DNA of 64,000 bases from Gracilimonas mengyeensis (GCF_900182705.1 NZ_FXTP01000006.1:181972-245971); one strand, 5' to 3'. Numbered from the stretch's first letter, positions 51,486 through 60,586 are shown. Numbers and translations are program-made. The notes: generated by a model not told the origin, from the sequence alone.

Positions 51486-54400
51486 TCACTTCAACAAAAT
51501 AAGTTGTTTAGTTTTTGTGAACTCGCCGGTAGTGATACGATAAAGATACACGCCGCTTGAAAGTCCATGGGCATTAAAACGGGCGGTATGTCGACCTGCT
51601 TCCATGCGCCTGTCAACCAGCGTTTCCACTTCCCTTCCAAGGATATCGTAGACCGCCAATTTTACGTGGCTGGATTTAGGCAGGGCAAAAGGAATTTGAG
51701 TGCTGGGATTGAATGGGTTGGGATAATTCTGATGTAAGGTGTAGCCTTCCGGAATGGCGTTGCCGGTTTTGTCTTCTCGATGCCTCGTACTGGTGGCTAA
51801 ACGTTCTCCAATAGTGAGCTGCCGGCTGGTAATATCAGTGACAGGCGCACCATCGCTGTAATTCAGAGAGGCCAGATATACCCTGGCACTGTCGGAACTG
51901 GAAGGAATTGGGGTAGCTGTTATGGCTTTTGCTCCTTTTTCAAATCCATCCAATAACTGAGGCCGGGTCCAGGTATCGGCGGAGTCGGTGACAAACTCAG
52001 GACCATTGGAGCCAGGCCAGCCAAAGAAAAACCGTCCATTGGTGGCGGAGAACTCCCCGGCGGCCAAAAGATTGTAATCATCTGGAATGATACTGAAAAC
52101 CGTGTCTGCATTAGCTGGAGATGATGCAGTAGAAGCCACCATCATGCTATCACGCGCCCATAATAATTTGGCTTCACCAGATGATTCATATGCCGCATGC
52201 ACCGCTGCGTGCACCGATCCGTTGTTAAGGGTAGAAGGCGATTCCCAGTTTCCATCAGTACGGTTAATAGTTACCAGAGAGCTGGCATCGTCTTGTTCAC
52301 TTTCATCCGTAGTAAAAGTAAGCAGAGAGTTTTGTACGTCTAAGTGGGCAACATCCCAGCTGGAAATGTTGCCAAGGTTTTCTGCCGCCACGGTTTCGGC
52401 TTGCCATTGTCCGTTATTCCAAAGTATGGATTTGAAACTCATCGGATTTTCATCGCTGCCACCAAATGTACCCGATAGCGAAGCCCAGGCCAATAATACT
52501 GAGCCACCGGTACCTTGTACTAATTTTGGATCCATATCGGCGTGGCTGTCTTCGGTCAGGCGTCCTGATTCCAAAATGCTTTCTGATGCCACATCCACCA
52601 GCGCGTACGACAAATCAAATGAACCAGCGTAATTTTCAACTTCCTCAAGTGATGCAGGGGGAGAATCATCGGAGTGCATCCATACTACCAGAAGCTCGTT
52701 ATCCCCGGTGAAAGCAGCAGTGGGATAGAGGTTTCGGCCTTCCTGGGTGGTCAGGTTCATGGAGATTTCTGACTGGTTTTCCTTTTTGAGCCGGAGGAGA
52801 ATGTCTCGCGTATCGTTATCTCCTGAAGCCACAGCAGCCAGCGCAATGGTGCCATTAGAAGAAACGGCAGAAGAAGGAGGGATCGCTGCGCGCACGCCAT
52901 CCTGGTTTTTTGCAGCCCATGTTCTCTTTTTTGTGTTAAAGATAACCGGGCGTTTGGCCGCTCCGCCAAAGGCAAAGTCATACAATTCAATTTCCGTGGA
53001 ATAGTTTTCGTCGAAAGCTGCGATATGCGGTGTCATTACTACCTTTCCTTCTCCATTAAGGTTCAGGTTGTCGGGCGGACCAAAATTGATGACCGCCGTA
53101 CCATCCACCGTGACTCCAAAAGAAATGGATACCGGCCAGGAAACACTGGCTTCTACATTGCCGGAAAGGGCGGGATGTCCCGTGCCTTCACCGTCTTCCC
53201 AGATTACTTCATCCTCATATTCAAAGGGAGCGTCGTAGGTGAGATCCAGTGAGCCTGTGAGACCGCCTTTTACACAGGCGATATCAGAACCAAAGGGGGT
53301 GGGAATGCAAATGCTTTTGCGGAAGCTTGCACTGCCCGAGGCACCAAGAGTAAGGTCGCCAGTAAAAGGTCCCAGTTGTTGAGGTGTGAGCTCCAGCTCA
53401 GTTAAACCTTCAGCAGTAATGGCTATCTGGAGGTAAGGCCCCAGTCCAAAAGCGGTGTTGCCTTCAATCAGGCCCTCGGTTGTGCCACCCAAAGAGGAAG
53501 CGTTGAAGCGGGCTTCAAACTGGGTTTTATCCAGTCCCCAAAGGCCGCTCCAATACGGCACTTCGCTGGGAATAGTAACAGAAGCCTCAATAGGTTCATC
53601 GGGTATTTTCCATTCTCGCTGGTAAATTACGTGTCCGTTTTTGGGTAATACTTCCACCTTGTCTGTTTCCAGCCAGTCAGGGGCTTTCACCACCGAAACG
53701 GTATGCAGGATTTCCTGCTCAGATCCGAGGCAGCCGGATATCCGCACTTCGATTTCATTATCCGGCATAGCATTCAGGCCGTTGGAGGTGCTACCCATGT
53801 CTACATTAAAGGCAAATTCATCGGGGGCGTCCCGCAAAACCTTCCATGGATTTACTTCGTTGATACGAATTGTAACCAGTCGGTCCTCAACAGGCGTATT
53901 GCCCCAATCTGTTTTGACTGTGAACCTGTTTTCAAGCGGAACATCTTGCAGAAAAATCTTGCGGTATTGCGGCTGTACCACTGCTCCCAGAGGGCGATAA
54001 TTTTCAGCAAACACACTGGTTGAGCCCATGGAGTCAATAACGGTAGCCGTGTAAGCGCTGGCCTCGCTGCAGGATGCGGCAGGAGGCAATTCCTTGACCG
54101 CCGATTTGAAGGCTCCGGTACTGTCGGCAATCACCGTGCTAATCCATTCTTCTCCTTCACCGGCACCCTGTTCGTCAGGTGGAGAATCGGTGATGTAAAT
54201 ATCTACACGGGATCCGGGAAAAGCAGTTCCATGTATAGTGTCGGGGGCTATACCGGTGGTGTCCATTTTCAATTCCTGTAACACAGGTTTCTCCGGTAAT
54301 ACCGTAGATTCAGAAGCATAGATGCCCTTGGCTCCGTTATTTTTGATGATGTTTTTGAGAATGGTGACCTGATCGGGCGCTCCCGAAAGCCCGTTGCCGG

Positions 54401-55415
54401 TATCTTCATAAGCCATCAGGCGAATGCCCTGATGTTCATTATGGGCAATTACGTTTCCACGCCCATTGCCCAGCGTATCTTCTCCAATAACGATATTACG
54501 TGCCGGACCAAAGATTTCGATACCGCTCTGTCCATTTGGGATGGCGGTGGTGCTGTCGTTACCCACACCAATAAAGTTCCCATGAATTTTTACATTTTGC
54601 AGCCGTTCTGTTTCTATTTCACCCACAAGGCGAATACCATATTCGCTGTTGCCCGAAATTACGTTTCCTTCCAAACTTGTATTAGAGGCCATCGGTAGTA
54701 CTTTAAGGCCTTCCGTATTTCCATTGGCCGTTTTTCCATCATTATTCACTCCAATAAAGTTATTGGTGATAATGTTGCGAGAGGAACCCGCGACATTCAC
54801 CCCCAGGCGGTTGTTTACGATGGTCGTGTTTGTGATGGTGGTAGTTCCGTCTACCGACGTGATCGAAAGGCCGATATCGCAGCCGTCGATCCTGACGCCA
54901 CCGCTGCCTGAATCCCCGATTTGAACATCTGAATTAGCGTTAACGGCAATGCCACTTTGCCCAGACTGACAGGCGATGTTAACACCTTTCAGCAAGTTAT
55001 TTCCAGCGGCTATCAATATTTGAGGAGGGGTGAAAAAGGGTGTGTCAGTGGTAATCGTTACATCTTTTCCAGTCCCGTCCATGCTTACATTTGGGGCCAA
55101 AGGGGTCATGTTGGTATTAAATGTACCGCTGATGTCAAACCCAACGGTGCCACCACCAAGTCCGCCTGCCTCGGATAGTGCAGCATCCAGCGAGCACCCA
55201 ACGGGATTACCTTCTGAATCATAGCCCATGCAGCTGCCGTCTTCACATTCATTGATTTCGGTTTCAGGATTGTTGCAGGTTCCGTTATCAACGGTATCTA
55301 CTATGTAAGTGGTAGCCGCTTTTGCATCACGTGCTTGTTGGTTCTCGCCGGGAGGGGCCCCGGCAGGAGTGACCAGTTGAAGGGCAAAGATTAAGGAAAA
55401 AAGTAAGGTGGACAT
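51486..55415 (-). CDS. Large secreted protein with beta-helix region and T9SS sorting domain
   Basis: A 1309-residue secreted protein. After a signal peptide come: a Cys-containing segment with GTCNNPETEINECEDGSC; a right-handed parallel beta-helix (about 120-370) with repeated NxI(T)xNxIG turns such as NNRLGVNVAGSSRNIITNNFIGVNNDG; a beta-sandwich linker; a long mid-part with WD/propeller-like strands (SWDVAHLDVQ region); and a C-terminal T9SS type A sorting domain (NYPNPFNPSTQIPFAL ... LYRITTGEFTKTKQLILLK). The beta-helix suggests binding or cleavage of polysaccharide, or adhesion. It is exported by T9SS and ends up on the surface or outside. Convergent with the DUF6807 gene, 15 bases apart. 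Confidence 0.88.
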   Translation of the reverse strand: MSTLLFSLIFALQLVTPAGAPPGENQQARDAKAATTYIVDTVDNGTCNNPETEINECEDGSCMGYDSEGNPVGCSLDAALSEAGGLGGGTVGFDISGTFNTNMTPLAPNVSMDGTGKDVTITTDTPFFTPPQILIAAGNNLLKGVNIACQSGQSGIAVNANSDVQIGDSGSGGVRIDGCDIGLSITSVDGTTTITNTTIVNNRLGVNVAGSSRNIITNNFIGVNNDGKTANGNTEGLKVLPMASNTSLEGNVISGNSEYGIRLVGEIETERLQNVKIHGNFIGVGNDSTTAIPNGQSGIEIFGPARNIVIGEDTLGNGRGNVIAHNEHQGIRLMAYEDTGNGLSGAPDQVTILKNIIKNNGAKGIYASESTVLPEKPVLQELKMDTTGIAPDTIHGTAFPGSRVDIYITDSPPDEQGAGEGEEWISTVIADSTGAFKSAVKELPPAASCSEASAYTATVIDSMGSTSVFAENYRPLGAVVQPQYRKIFLQDVPLENRFTVKTDWGNTPVEDRLVTIRINEVNPWKVLRDAPDEFAFNVDMGSTSNGLNAMPDNEIEVRISGCLGSEQEILHTVSVVKAPDWLETDKVEVLPKNGHVIYQREWKIPDEPIEASVTIPSEVPYWSGLWGLDKTQFEARFNASSLGGTTEGLIEGNTAFGLGPYLQIAITAEGLTELELTPQQLGPFTGDLTLGASGSASFRKSICIPTPFGSDIACVKGGLTGSLDLTYDAPFEYEDEVIWEDGEGTGHPALSGNVEASVSWPVSISFGVTVDGTAVINFGPPDNLNLNGEGKVVMTPHIAAFDENYSTEIELYDFAFGGAAKRPVIFNTKKRTWAAKNQDGVRAAIPPSSAVSSNGTIALAAVASGDNDTRDILLRLKKENQSEISMNLTTQEGRNLYPTAAFTGDNELLVVWMHSDDSPPASLEEVENYAGSFDLSYALVDVASESILESGRLTEDSHADMDPKLVQGTGGSVLLAWASLSGTFGGSDENPMSFKSILWNNGQWQAETVAAENLGNISSWDVAHLDVQNSLLTFTTDESEQDDASSLVTINRTDGNWESPSTLNNGSVHAAVHAAYESSGEAKLLWARDSMMVASTASSPANADTVFSIIPDDYNLLAAGEFSATNGRFFFGWPGSNGPEFVTDSADTWTRPQLLDGFEKGAKAITATPIPSSSDSARVYLASLNYSDGAPVTDITSRQLTIGERLATSTRHREDKTGNAIPEGYTLHQNYPNPFNPSTQIPFALPKSSHVKLAVYDILGREVETLVDRRMEAGRHTARFNAHGLSSGVYLYRITTGEFTKTKQLILLK

Positions 55416-55502
55416 TTGTCTTTAGGTTAACTCATAGTTTTAATCAGTACAGCGGATGTTTTGTGTGAAATGGTGACCGCATTAAGCAGAATGAAGCTTA
55501 AA

Positions 55503-55600
55503 TGGTCATTTCGTGGCGTATCCCCGAAATCCAACTAGATCTCTGTCTCACCGACAAGTTTGTCGGGACAGGTGCGCAGGGATGATCACTAAATGACTTT
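55503..55600. repeat. Composite hairpin repeat, copy 3
   Basis: Starts GGTCATTTCGTGGCG and contains the CCGACAA-GT-TTGTCGG hairpin (55551-55566) followed by GGACAGGTGCG, matching the right part of the copy at 164-298. The 363-bp gap 55416-55778 otherwise holds AT-rich promoter-like DNA and no gene. Confidence 0.5.
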
Positions 55601-55715
55601 CTGAGCTTTATATCCCTCATTGGCGTACTTTCGTCAGAATTCACACAATTGTTGTCCGCTTACCTTCACCTACGTATTTATTTTGTAAAGCATGTCAAAA
55701 AAGTTTTGAAACCGG

Positions 55716-55743
55716 TTGTATCAGAATGTTCTTTTTGTATACT
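55716..55743 (+). promoter_or_regulatory. Possible promoter of the ATP-cone nuclease gene
   Basis: TTGTAT (55716-55721) and TATACT (55738-55743) with a 16-nt spacer resemble a housekeeping -35/-10 pair, 36 bases before the ATG at 55779. Confidence 0.35.
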
Positions 55744-55778
55744 GTTGGGATGAAGAAGTATCATCACAGTAAAAAAAG

Positions 55779-56627
55779 ATGGAATCATTTGAGGTTGTAA
55801 AGGCCAACGGCGAACGCGAAATCTTTCAAGTGCAGAAGTTGCGGAGCTCACTTAGCAATGCCGGGGCTGGTGGTCCGGTTATAAAATCGGTGATCCATAC
55901 GCTGGAAGAAGAAGGACTTTTCCGCGACGGCATCACTACCCAAAAAATTTATCGTGAAGCCTATCGCTTGCTGAAGAAACGGTCTCATCCCGTAGCCCGG
56001 CGCTATAGACTGAAAGAAGCATTGTTTGAAATGGGACCTTCCGGTTATCCGTTTGAGGTGCTGGTGTCGGAGTTGTTTAAAAAGCTTGGATATCAAACCA
56101 AGGTTGGAAAAGTAGTACAGGGAAAATGCGTTTCGCACGAGATTGACGTGATTGCTACCGATGACCGGCAGGTGCTGATGGTAGAGTGTAAGTTTCACAA
56201 CCGAAAAGATCACAATAGCTCCATACAAACACCTCTGTACATACAGTCCCGCTTTTTGGATGTGCGGGATACGTGGGAATCAGAACCGGAATATCAGGAT
56301 AAAGAGGCGGTGGGCTACATCGTTACCAATACTCGCTTTACCGGGGATGCGCTTGACTACGCGAAATGCATGGGGTTACAGTTGTTGAGCTGGGATTATC
56401 CTCAAAAAGAGGGATTAAAAGATCTCATTGAGCGGTCCAATATCCATCCCATTACCATTCTGAACAGCCTCACCAAAAAAGAAAAGCAGGCGCTACTGAA
56501 AGCCGATATTGTGCACTGTGGACAATTGCTGAATAATCAAAAAGTACTGGAAGAGCTCCATTTTAATCACTCCAAGAAAAGGAACATATTGAGCGAGTTA
56601 GATGAACTTTTCGCGGAGCAAGGGTGA
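55779..56627 (+). CDS. ATP-cone domain fused to Mrr-like endonuclease
   Basis: A 282-residue protein with three parts. Residues 4-90 are an ATP-cone domain (VVKANGEREIFQVQKLRSSLSNAG, ... GITTQKIYREAYRLL, ARRYRLKEAL), the nucleotide-sensing unit of ribonucleotide reductase and NrdR. Residues 92-200 are a PD-(D/E)XK nuclease of the Mrr type: Glu93 in PFEVLVSELF, Asp123 in HEIDVIATDD, and Glu136/Lys138 in MVECKFHN. The C-terminal part (about 215-282) looks like a helix-hairpin-helix tail (LTKKEKQALLKADIVHCGQLL). A nuclease under dNTP/ATP control is suggested; the target is unknown. It is single-gene with its own promoter-like sequence. Confidence 0.8.
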   Translation: MESFEVVKANGEREIFQVQKLRSSLSNAGAGGPVIKSVIHTLEEEGLFRDGITTQKIYREAYRLLKKRSHPVARRYRLKEALFEMGPSGYPFEVLVSELFKKLGYQTKVGKVVQGKCVSHEIDVIATDDRQVLMVECKFHNRKDHNSSIQTPLYIQSRFLDVRDTWESEPEYQDKEAVGYIVTNTRFTGDALDYAKCMGLQLLSWDYPQKEGLKDLIERSNIHPITILNSLTKKEKQALLKADIVHCGQLLNNQKVLEELHFNHSKKRNILSELDELFAEQG

Positions 56628-56690
56628 AGTGATGGTTGCCGCTTGTTTTTACCTGCTCATTTGTTAGCTTAAAGAAAAAACTATTCGATC

Positions 56691-57353
56691 ATGAAAGAAC
56701 TTGTACTGAAGTACCAAACCGACGACATCAAAGTGAGCTGGGATAAAGAACGCTGCATCCATGCGGCCGAATGCGTGAGAGGCCTGCCCAAGGTGTTTGA
56801 TCCCGACCGGAAACCATGGGTGAAACCTGAACTGGCAGGGGTGGAGGAGCTTACCGAAGTTATTGAGCGCTGTCCCACCGGTGCTTTGCATTACGAGTTG
56901 AAAAAGTCTGAGAAGAAAGAACAGCCGCCCCAGCAAAACGTCATCACCATAGAAGAAGACGGCCCCATTTATATTCATGGCGAAGTGGTGATTCGTGATA
57001 TGGATGAGAATGTGGTGCTTAAGGATACTCGGGTTGCGATGTGCCGGTGTGGAAAATCCAAAAACAAACCACTGTGTGATAACTCCCATATAGATGCTGG
57101 CTTCAAGGCCGATACTTCCTATAATGTCGAGCGCCTGCGAACCGAACCGGTAGAGGGTAAAGGCGGAGAGCTTTCTGTGAAACTGTTTGATAACGCCCCT
57201 TTTTTAGTACAGGGAAATTATGACTTGGTGGGGGATGATACCGGGACTGAAACCTGTAGTAAAAAGATGAGTTTTTGCAGATGCGGTGCTTCTGACACCA
57301 AACCATTCTGCGATGGATCTCACAAGGAAGTGGGCTTCGTGTCGGCAGAGTGA
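56691..57353 (+). CDS. Fer4_19-CDGSH-CDGSH iron-sulfur protein
   Basis: A 220-residue protein with a divergent mono-cluster ferredoxin-like domain (about 10-70; Cys22, Cys28, Cys61 in CIHAAEC...ERCPTG) followed by two CDGSH modules. The first has Cys118-x-Cys120, Cys129 and His133; the second Cys196-x-Cys198, Cys207 and His211. CDGSH units bind 2Fe-2S clusters with three Cys and one His and act in electron or cluster transfer. Similar fusions occur in many bacteria and are often annotated as (4Fe-4S)-binding proteins. The gene is convergent with the DoxX gene, 2 bases apart. Redox partner unknown. Confidence 0.88.
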   Translation: MKELVLKYQTDDIKVSWDKERCIHAAECVRGLPKVFDPDRKPWVKPELAGVEELTEVIERCPTGALHYELKKSEKKEQPPQQNVITIEEDGPIYIHGEVVIRDMDENVVLKDTRVAMCRCGKSKNKPLCDNSHIDAGFKADTSYNVERLRTEPVEGKGGELSVKLFDNAPFLVQGNYDLVGDDTGTETCSKKMSFCRCGASDTKPFCDGSHKEVGFVSAE

Positions 57354-57355
57354 AT

Positions 57356-57739
57356 TTAGTGTAAAAGTCCAGCCCAATATACCCAGTAGATGAGTGCAAA
57401 CTGCAGGGGCAAACGAAGCAGCAATAGGCTGGTATACCTGGTAAATCCTTTTCGGCGATAGGCTTTTCTGAACATTTCAATGTTGGCGGGGAAAACGGCC
57501 AGGAGCAGCAGAATAAGTCCCCAGGAAGCAACTTCCCGTAACAGTGAAATCATCATGCCGGCGCCACCTAAAATTTCACCCACTCCGCTCAGATACACCA
57601 TCGCTTTATGCCATGGAATATAATCCGGCATAATTCTCATATACACTTTTGGAAAAATAAAATGCAGCACACCCGCAAGTACAAACATCCCTCCGATGAG
57701 GTATTGGTGGATAGTGGGGTCGGTTAAATAAGTCATCAT
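57356..57739 (-). CDS. DoxX family membrane protein
   Basis: A 127-residue membrane protein with four helices. The pattern IGGMFVLAGVLHFIFPKVYMRIMPDYIPWHKAMVYLSGVGEILGGAGMMI is that of DoxX/DoxD-like proteins, with the His near helix 1 and the Pro-rich loop. Family members serve in thiosulfate-quinone oxidation or redox stress in some organisms, but in most the role is unknown. It lies next to the CDGSH protein, both possibly redox-related. Confidence 0.85.
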   Translation of the reverse strand: MMTYLTDPTIHQYLIGGMFVLAGVLHFIFPKVYMRIMPDYIPWHKAMVYLSGVGEILGGAGMMISLLREVASWGLILLLLAVFPANIEMFRKAYRRKGFTRYTSLLLLRLPLQFALIYWVYWAGLLH

Positions 57740-57784
57740 AGGCTTGGGTGATTGTGTTACAGTTTTTTGGTGTTAAGGTGCTAC

Positions 57785-57829
57785 AGTGTTACGGTGCTAT
57801 ATTCTTGCAGAACAAGACACCGTAACACT
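57785..57829. terminator. Iterated-motif hairpin upstream of DoxX gene
   Basis: AGTGTTACGGTG (57785-57796) pairs perfectly over 12 bp with CACCGTAACACT (57818-57829); the arms continue with GTGTTA-type iterated units (57759-57852). It fills the gap between proline dehydrogenase and DoxX, both on the minus strand, and would end the former's transcript or is a gene-end repeat. Confidence 0.45.
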
Positions 57830-57858
57830 ATAACACCCAAACACCCTAACACTATCTT

Positions 57859-58710
57859 TCACTTCTTAAACATCGTGCTTAGCACAAACCAGATATTTTC
57901 CTTTCGCTCGGTGAGCCGGCGGGTGAAGTAGGGAAGCCAGTCGGAGCCAAAAGGAACGTAGACGCGGGTTTGATATCCTTCTTCGTTAAGCTGTACCATG
58001 GTGTCTTCTCGCAGGCCATAGAGCATCTGGAACTCAAAGCGGTCTTTGGGGATATTTTCTTGCTCGGCGTACTGTTTCATCCACTCAATTAGTTCGTCGT
58101 CGTGTGTGGCAATGCGGGGGCAGGGGGTTTTCGACAACAGCACTTTAAACTGCTCTTTAAACGCTTCGCGGATAGCCGGCATATCCTGTAAGGCAATCTT
58201 TGAAGGTTCTTTATAAGCACCCTTCACAAGGCGGATGTCGGCACCTTTTTCGGCTAGCTCCTCGATATCTTTTTTGCTGCGATGGAGCATCGCCTGTATC
58301 ACCGTTCCCACATGACGGCCATATTCGGCAAATGCCTCATTGAAGATATCCAGCGTTGGCTGGGTACAATCGGAACCTTCCATGTCAATGCGTACAAACT
58401 GATCGTGTTTTTGGGCCACGTCCAACAGGCGGAACAAATTATCCCGGCAGAAATCCCGGTCAATATCCAGCCCCATCATGGTCAATTTTATGGAAATGCT
58501 GCTTTGCAAATTATGCTCCCGGATGCCATCCAGCAAGCGTATGTAAGAGTCTACGGTTTCGGAGGCCTTCTTTTTATTCTTAACATTTTCGCCAAGAAGG
58601 TCGAGGGTAAGTTTCAGGTTTTTTTGATTGAGGGCTTCCGCTTTGGGTACCGACTCCGTAAAAGACTCTCCTGCCACAAACCGTTTTGCCAAAAAGAAAG
58701 GTAACTTCAT
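57859..58710 (-). CDS. Proline dehydrogenase (monofunctional)
   Basis: A 283-residue FAD-linked barrel enzyme. It shows SISIKLTMMGLDID, FVRIDMEGSDCTQPTLDIF, GTVIQAMLHRSKKDI, RLVKGAYKEP, ATHDDELI and the FEFQMLYGLRED...YVPFGSDWLPYFTRRLTER substrate-binding end, all typical of proline dehydrogenases. It oxidises proline to pyrroline-5-carboxylate. It is the short one-function form, as in many non-proteobacteria; the P5C dehydrogenase is not in the window. Confidence 0.93.
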   Translation of the reverse strand: MKLPFFLAKRFVAGESFTESVPKAEALNQKNLKLTLDLLGENVKNKKKASETVDSYIRLLDGIREHNLQSSISIKLTMMGLDIDRDFCRDNLFRLLDVAQKHDQFVRIDMEGSDCTQPTLDIFNEAFAEYGRHVGTVIQAMLHRSKKDIEELAEKGADIRLVKGAYKEPSKIALQDMPAIREAFKEQFKVLLSKTPCPRIATHDDELIEWMKQYAEQENIPKDRFEFQMLYGLREDTMVQLNEEGYQTRVYVPFGSDWLPYFTRRLTERKENIWFVLSTMFKK

Positions 58711-58836
58711 AAATCATCCATTTTTTTTCGGGCACCAAGTTAATCAATTGTTAGATGCTGCGCATAAAATTCAAGTGTAACTATCACAAATTTGATACGT
58801 GTACATCAACAGTCATTTAATATAACCACGCCCACT

Positions 58837-59781
58837 ATGAACGCATTCAAATTTTCTCCTACCCGTCTTTTTGCTTATTTGATTCCTGCTTTTCTGATCG
58901 TATCCACCCAATGTATTCAAGCCCAATCCGCCCGTGATGTGTACAGCACTGAGAGTTTTAGCGTCTCCAGCGGCGAAGTAAGCCTGGAGGTGCAGACTTC
59001 CGGAGGCTCCATAAAAGTTTTAGGCACGGAAACCGATGAAGTAGTGGTTGAAATGTATGTGCGCAAACGCGGCAAATATATGGAACCTGGTGAGGCAGAT
59101 CTGAGTGATTATGATATTAGCTCTACCCAGGATGGCAATACAATCCGTGTGATTGCCGACCGGGAATCTTCTGGCTGGGGATGGAATTCCAACAGCATTT
59201 CAATCTCTTACATTGTTTATGCTCCAGTCGAAACCCGTACCCGTTTGAGAACGTCAGGCGGAAGTTTGACGGCTCGCAATTTGGAGGGCAGCCAGGAACT
59301 AAGAACCAGTGGCGGAAGCATTACCACGGAAGGAATTCACGGTAAGATGTCGCTAAAAACATCCGGTGGAAGTATTAACATTGCGGATGCCCAAGGCAAT
59401 ACCGAAGCCAATACCAGTGGGGGTACCATCCGGGTTGATGCTTTTTATGGTAACCTGGATGTGAAAACCAGTGGCGGCTCTATTCGCCTGAAAGGCATCG
59501 AAGGTAATGTGGAAGCACGCACCAGCGGAGGTTCTATCAATGCAGAAGTACTGGCTCCGTCCGAATATGTCGATTTGAAAACCAGTGGTGGCAGTATCAC
59601 CGTAACCGTACCTGAAGAGTTGGGCTACGACCTGGAGCTGGATGCCAACCGGGTATCAGTAGATCTTAGAAACTTTAACGGTAGTGCTGAACGTGACGAA
59701 GTGGAAGGCTCCATGAATGGCGGCGGTATTCGTATTGAAGCCAAAACCAGCGGAGGCTCTGTATCACTCAAATATTTATAA
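58837..59781 (+). CDS. Exported DUF4097 beta-repeat protein
   Basis: A 314-residue exported protein from ATG 58837 (the frame is open to a TTG at 58792). Signal peptide ends near IQAQS. The mature part is a DUF4097-type beta-helix-like region with nine TSGG repeats of about 20 residues (such as LKTSGGSINIAD and VKTSGGSIRLKG), a pattern of stacked short strands. DUF4097 proteins are often surface or periplasmic and may be adhesive or stress-linked; no direct function is known. A clear terminator follows. Confidence 0.85.
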   Translation: MNAFKFSPTRLFAYLIPAFLIVSTQCIQAQSARDVYSTESFSVSSGEVSLEVQTSGGSIKVLGTETDEVVVEMYVRKRGKYMEPGEADLSDYDISSTQDGNTIRVIADRESSGWGWNSNSISISYIVYAPVETRTRLRTSGGSLTARNLEGSQELRTSGGSITTEGIHGKMSLKTSGGSINIADAQGNTEANTSGGTIRVDAFYGNLDVKTSGGSIRLKGIEGNVEARTSGGSINAEVLAPSEYVDLKTSGGSITVTVPEELGYDLELDANRVSVDLRNFNGSAERDEVEGSMNGGGIRIEAKTSGGSVSLKYL

Positions 59782-59842
59782 TTTTGGATGCTAACAAGGT
59801 TTGTCAGTAAGAGCAATCTATTCTGATAAACAACCATATCTC

Positions 59843-59879
59843 ACCCCGCTTCATATTTCTATGTGGAGCGGGGTTTTTT
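59843..59879 (+). terminator. Rho-independent terminator after the DUF4097 gene
   Basis: ACCCCGCT (59843-59850) pairs with AGCGGGGT (59867-59874), and the stem runs into TTTTTT (59874-59879). It lies about 60 bases after the stop in the right direction. Confidence 0.85.
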
Positions 59880-59921
59880 ATGTTGATTTTTTTAAAGTGA
59901 GTAACAAGGCTTGCCTTCTCT

Positions 59922-59947
59922 CGCTCCACACGCTCTGCGTTGGAGCG
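59922..59947. repeat. 26-nt hairpin repeat, copy 2
   Basis: CGCTCCA...TGGAGCG around a CACGCTCTGCGT centre. It matches the reverse complement of 28421-28446 with three differences, two of which swap a T-A stem pair for C-G. Confidence 0.55.
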
Positions 59948-60029
59948 GTAAATCAAAAAGAATCAAAATACGGCAATACTTACAGAACAAGCGACAACAA
60001 AGGCTCGGTAGCTTTTTGTATCATCCATC

Positions 60030-60485
60030 ATGCTAACATTAAAAGTACCACCGGTTGTTGTGTTTTTCTTTGCCTTGGGGGCGCAGTGGTTTCTGCACCG
60101 CAGGCTGCCGTCATTGGAATTTTCACTGCCTGGCCAAACTTTCCTTGCCTTGGCAGTGCTTGCTATTGCCGGGGTGATAGGAATCGCAAGCGTTTGGCAT
60201 TTTGTGAAACAGGGTACTACGGTAAATCCACACAAACCAGAACACACCAAAAGTTTGGTGACTAACGGGGTTTATGGCATTTCTCGAAACCCCATGTATT
60301 TAGCGCTTGCCATTGGATTGGCCGCTCCTGCAGTATACTGGGGAAATGTGCTGACGCTGGCCGTTATCCCGCTCTTCATTTGGTATATGAATATTTTTCA
60401 GATTAAACCGGAAGAAGCTATGATGGAAGAGAAATTCGGCCGGGAATTTGAGGAATACAAGAACAGTGTTCGCCGGTGGATTTGA
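60030..60485 (+). CDS. Isoprenylcysteine carboxyl methyltransferase-like membrane protein
   Basis: A 151-residue membrane protein with four helices and the ICMT/PEMT pattern: TTVNPHKPEHTKSLVTNGVYGISRNPMYLALAIG (the SAM-binding segment), then the final PEEAMMEEKFGREFEEYKNSVRRWI, typical of this fold. In bacteria these proteins methylate unknown lipids, isoprenoids or thiols. It lies near a P1B ATPase gene on the other strand, with no clear link. Confidence 0.87.
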   Translation: MLTLKVPPVVVFFFALGAQWFLHRRLPSLEFSLPGQTFLALAVLAIAGVIGIASVWHFVKQGTTVNPHKPEHTKSLVTNGVYGISRNPMYLALAIGLAAPAVYWGNVLTLAVIPLFIWYMNIFQIKPEEAMMEEKFGREFEEYKNSVRRWI

Positions 60486-60547
60486 GCAGATAGTTCTTGT
60501 TGTTTGATACTCAATACTGGCTCTCTATTGTTTTCTATTCAAACAAA

Positions 60548-60586
60548 ATTACCTTTGCGCTCTTCGCGTCTCTGCGGTTACACACT
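60548..60586. repeat. CTTTGCG-type repeat, copy 3
   Basis: CTTTGCGCTCTTCGCGTCTCTGCGGTTA-type text just after the convergent ATPase stop. Related copies lie at 38254-38288 (inside the cusC-like gene) and 39787-39822. Confidence 0.45.
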
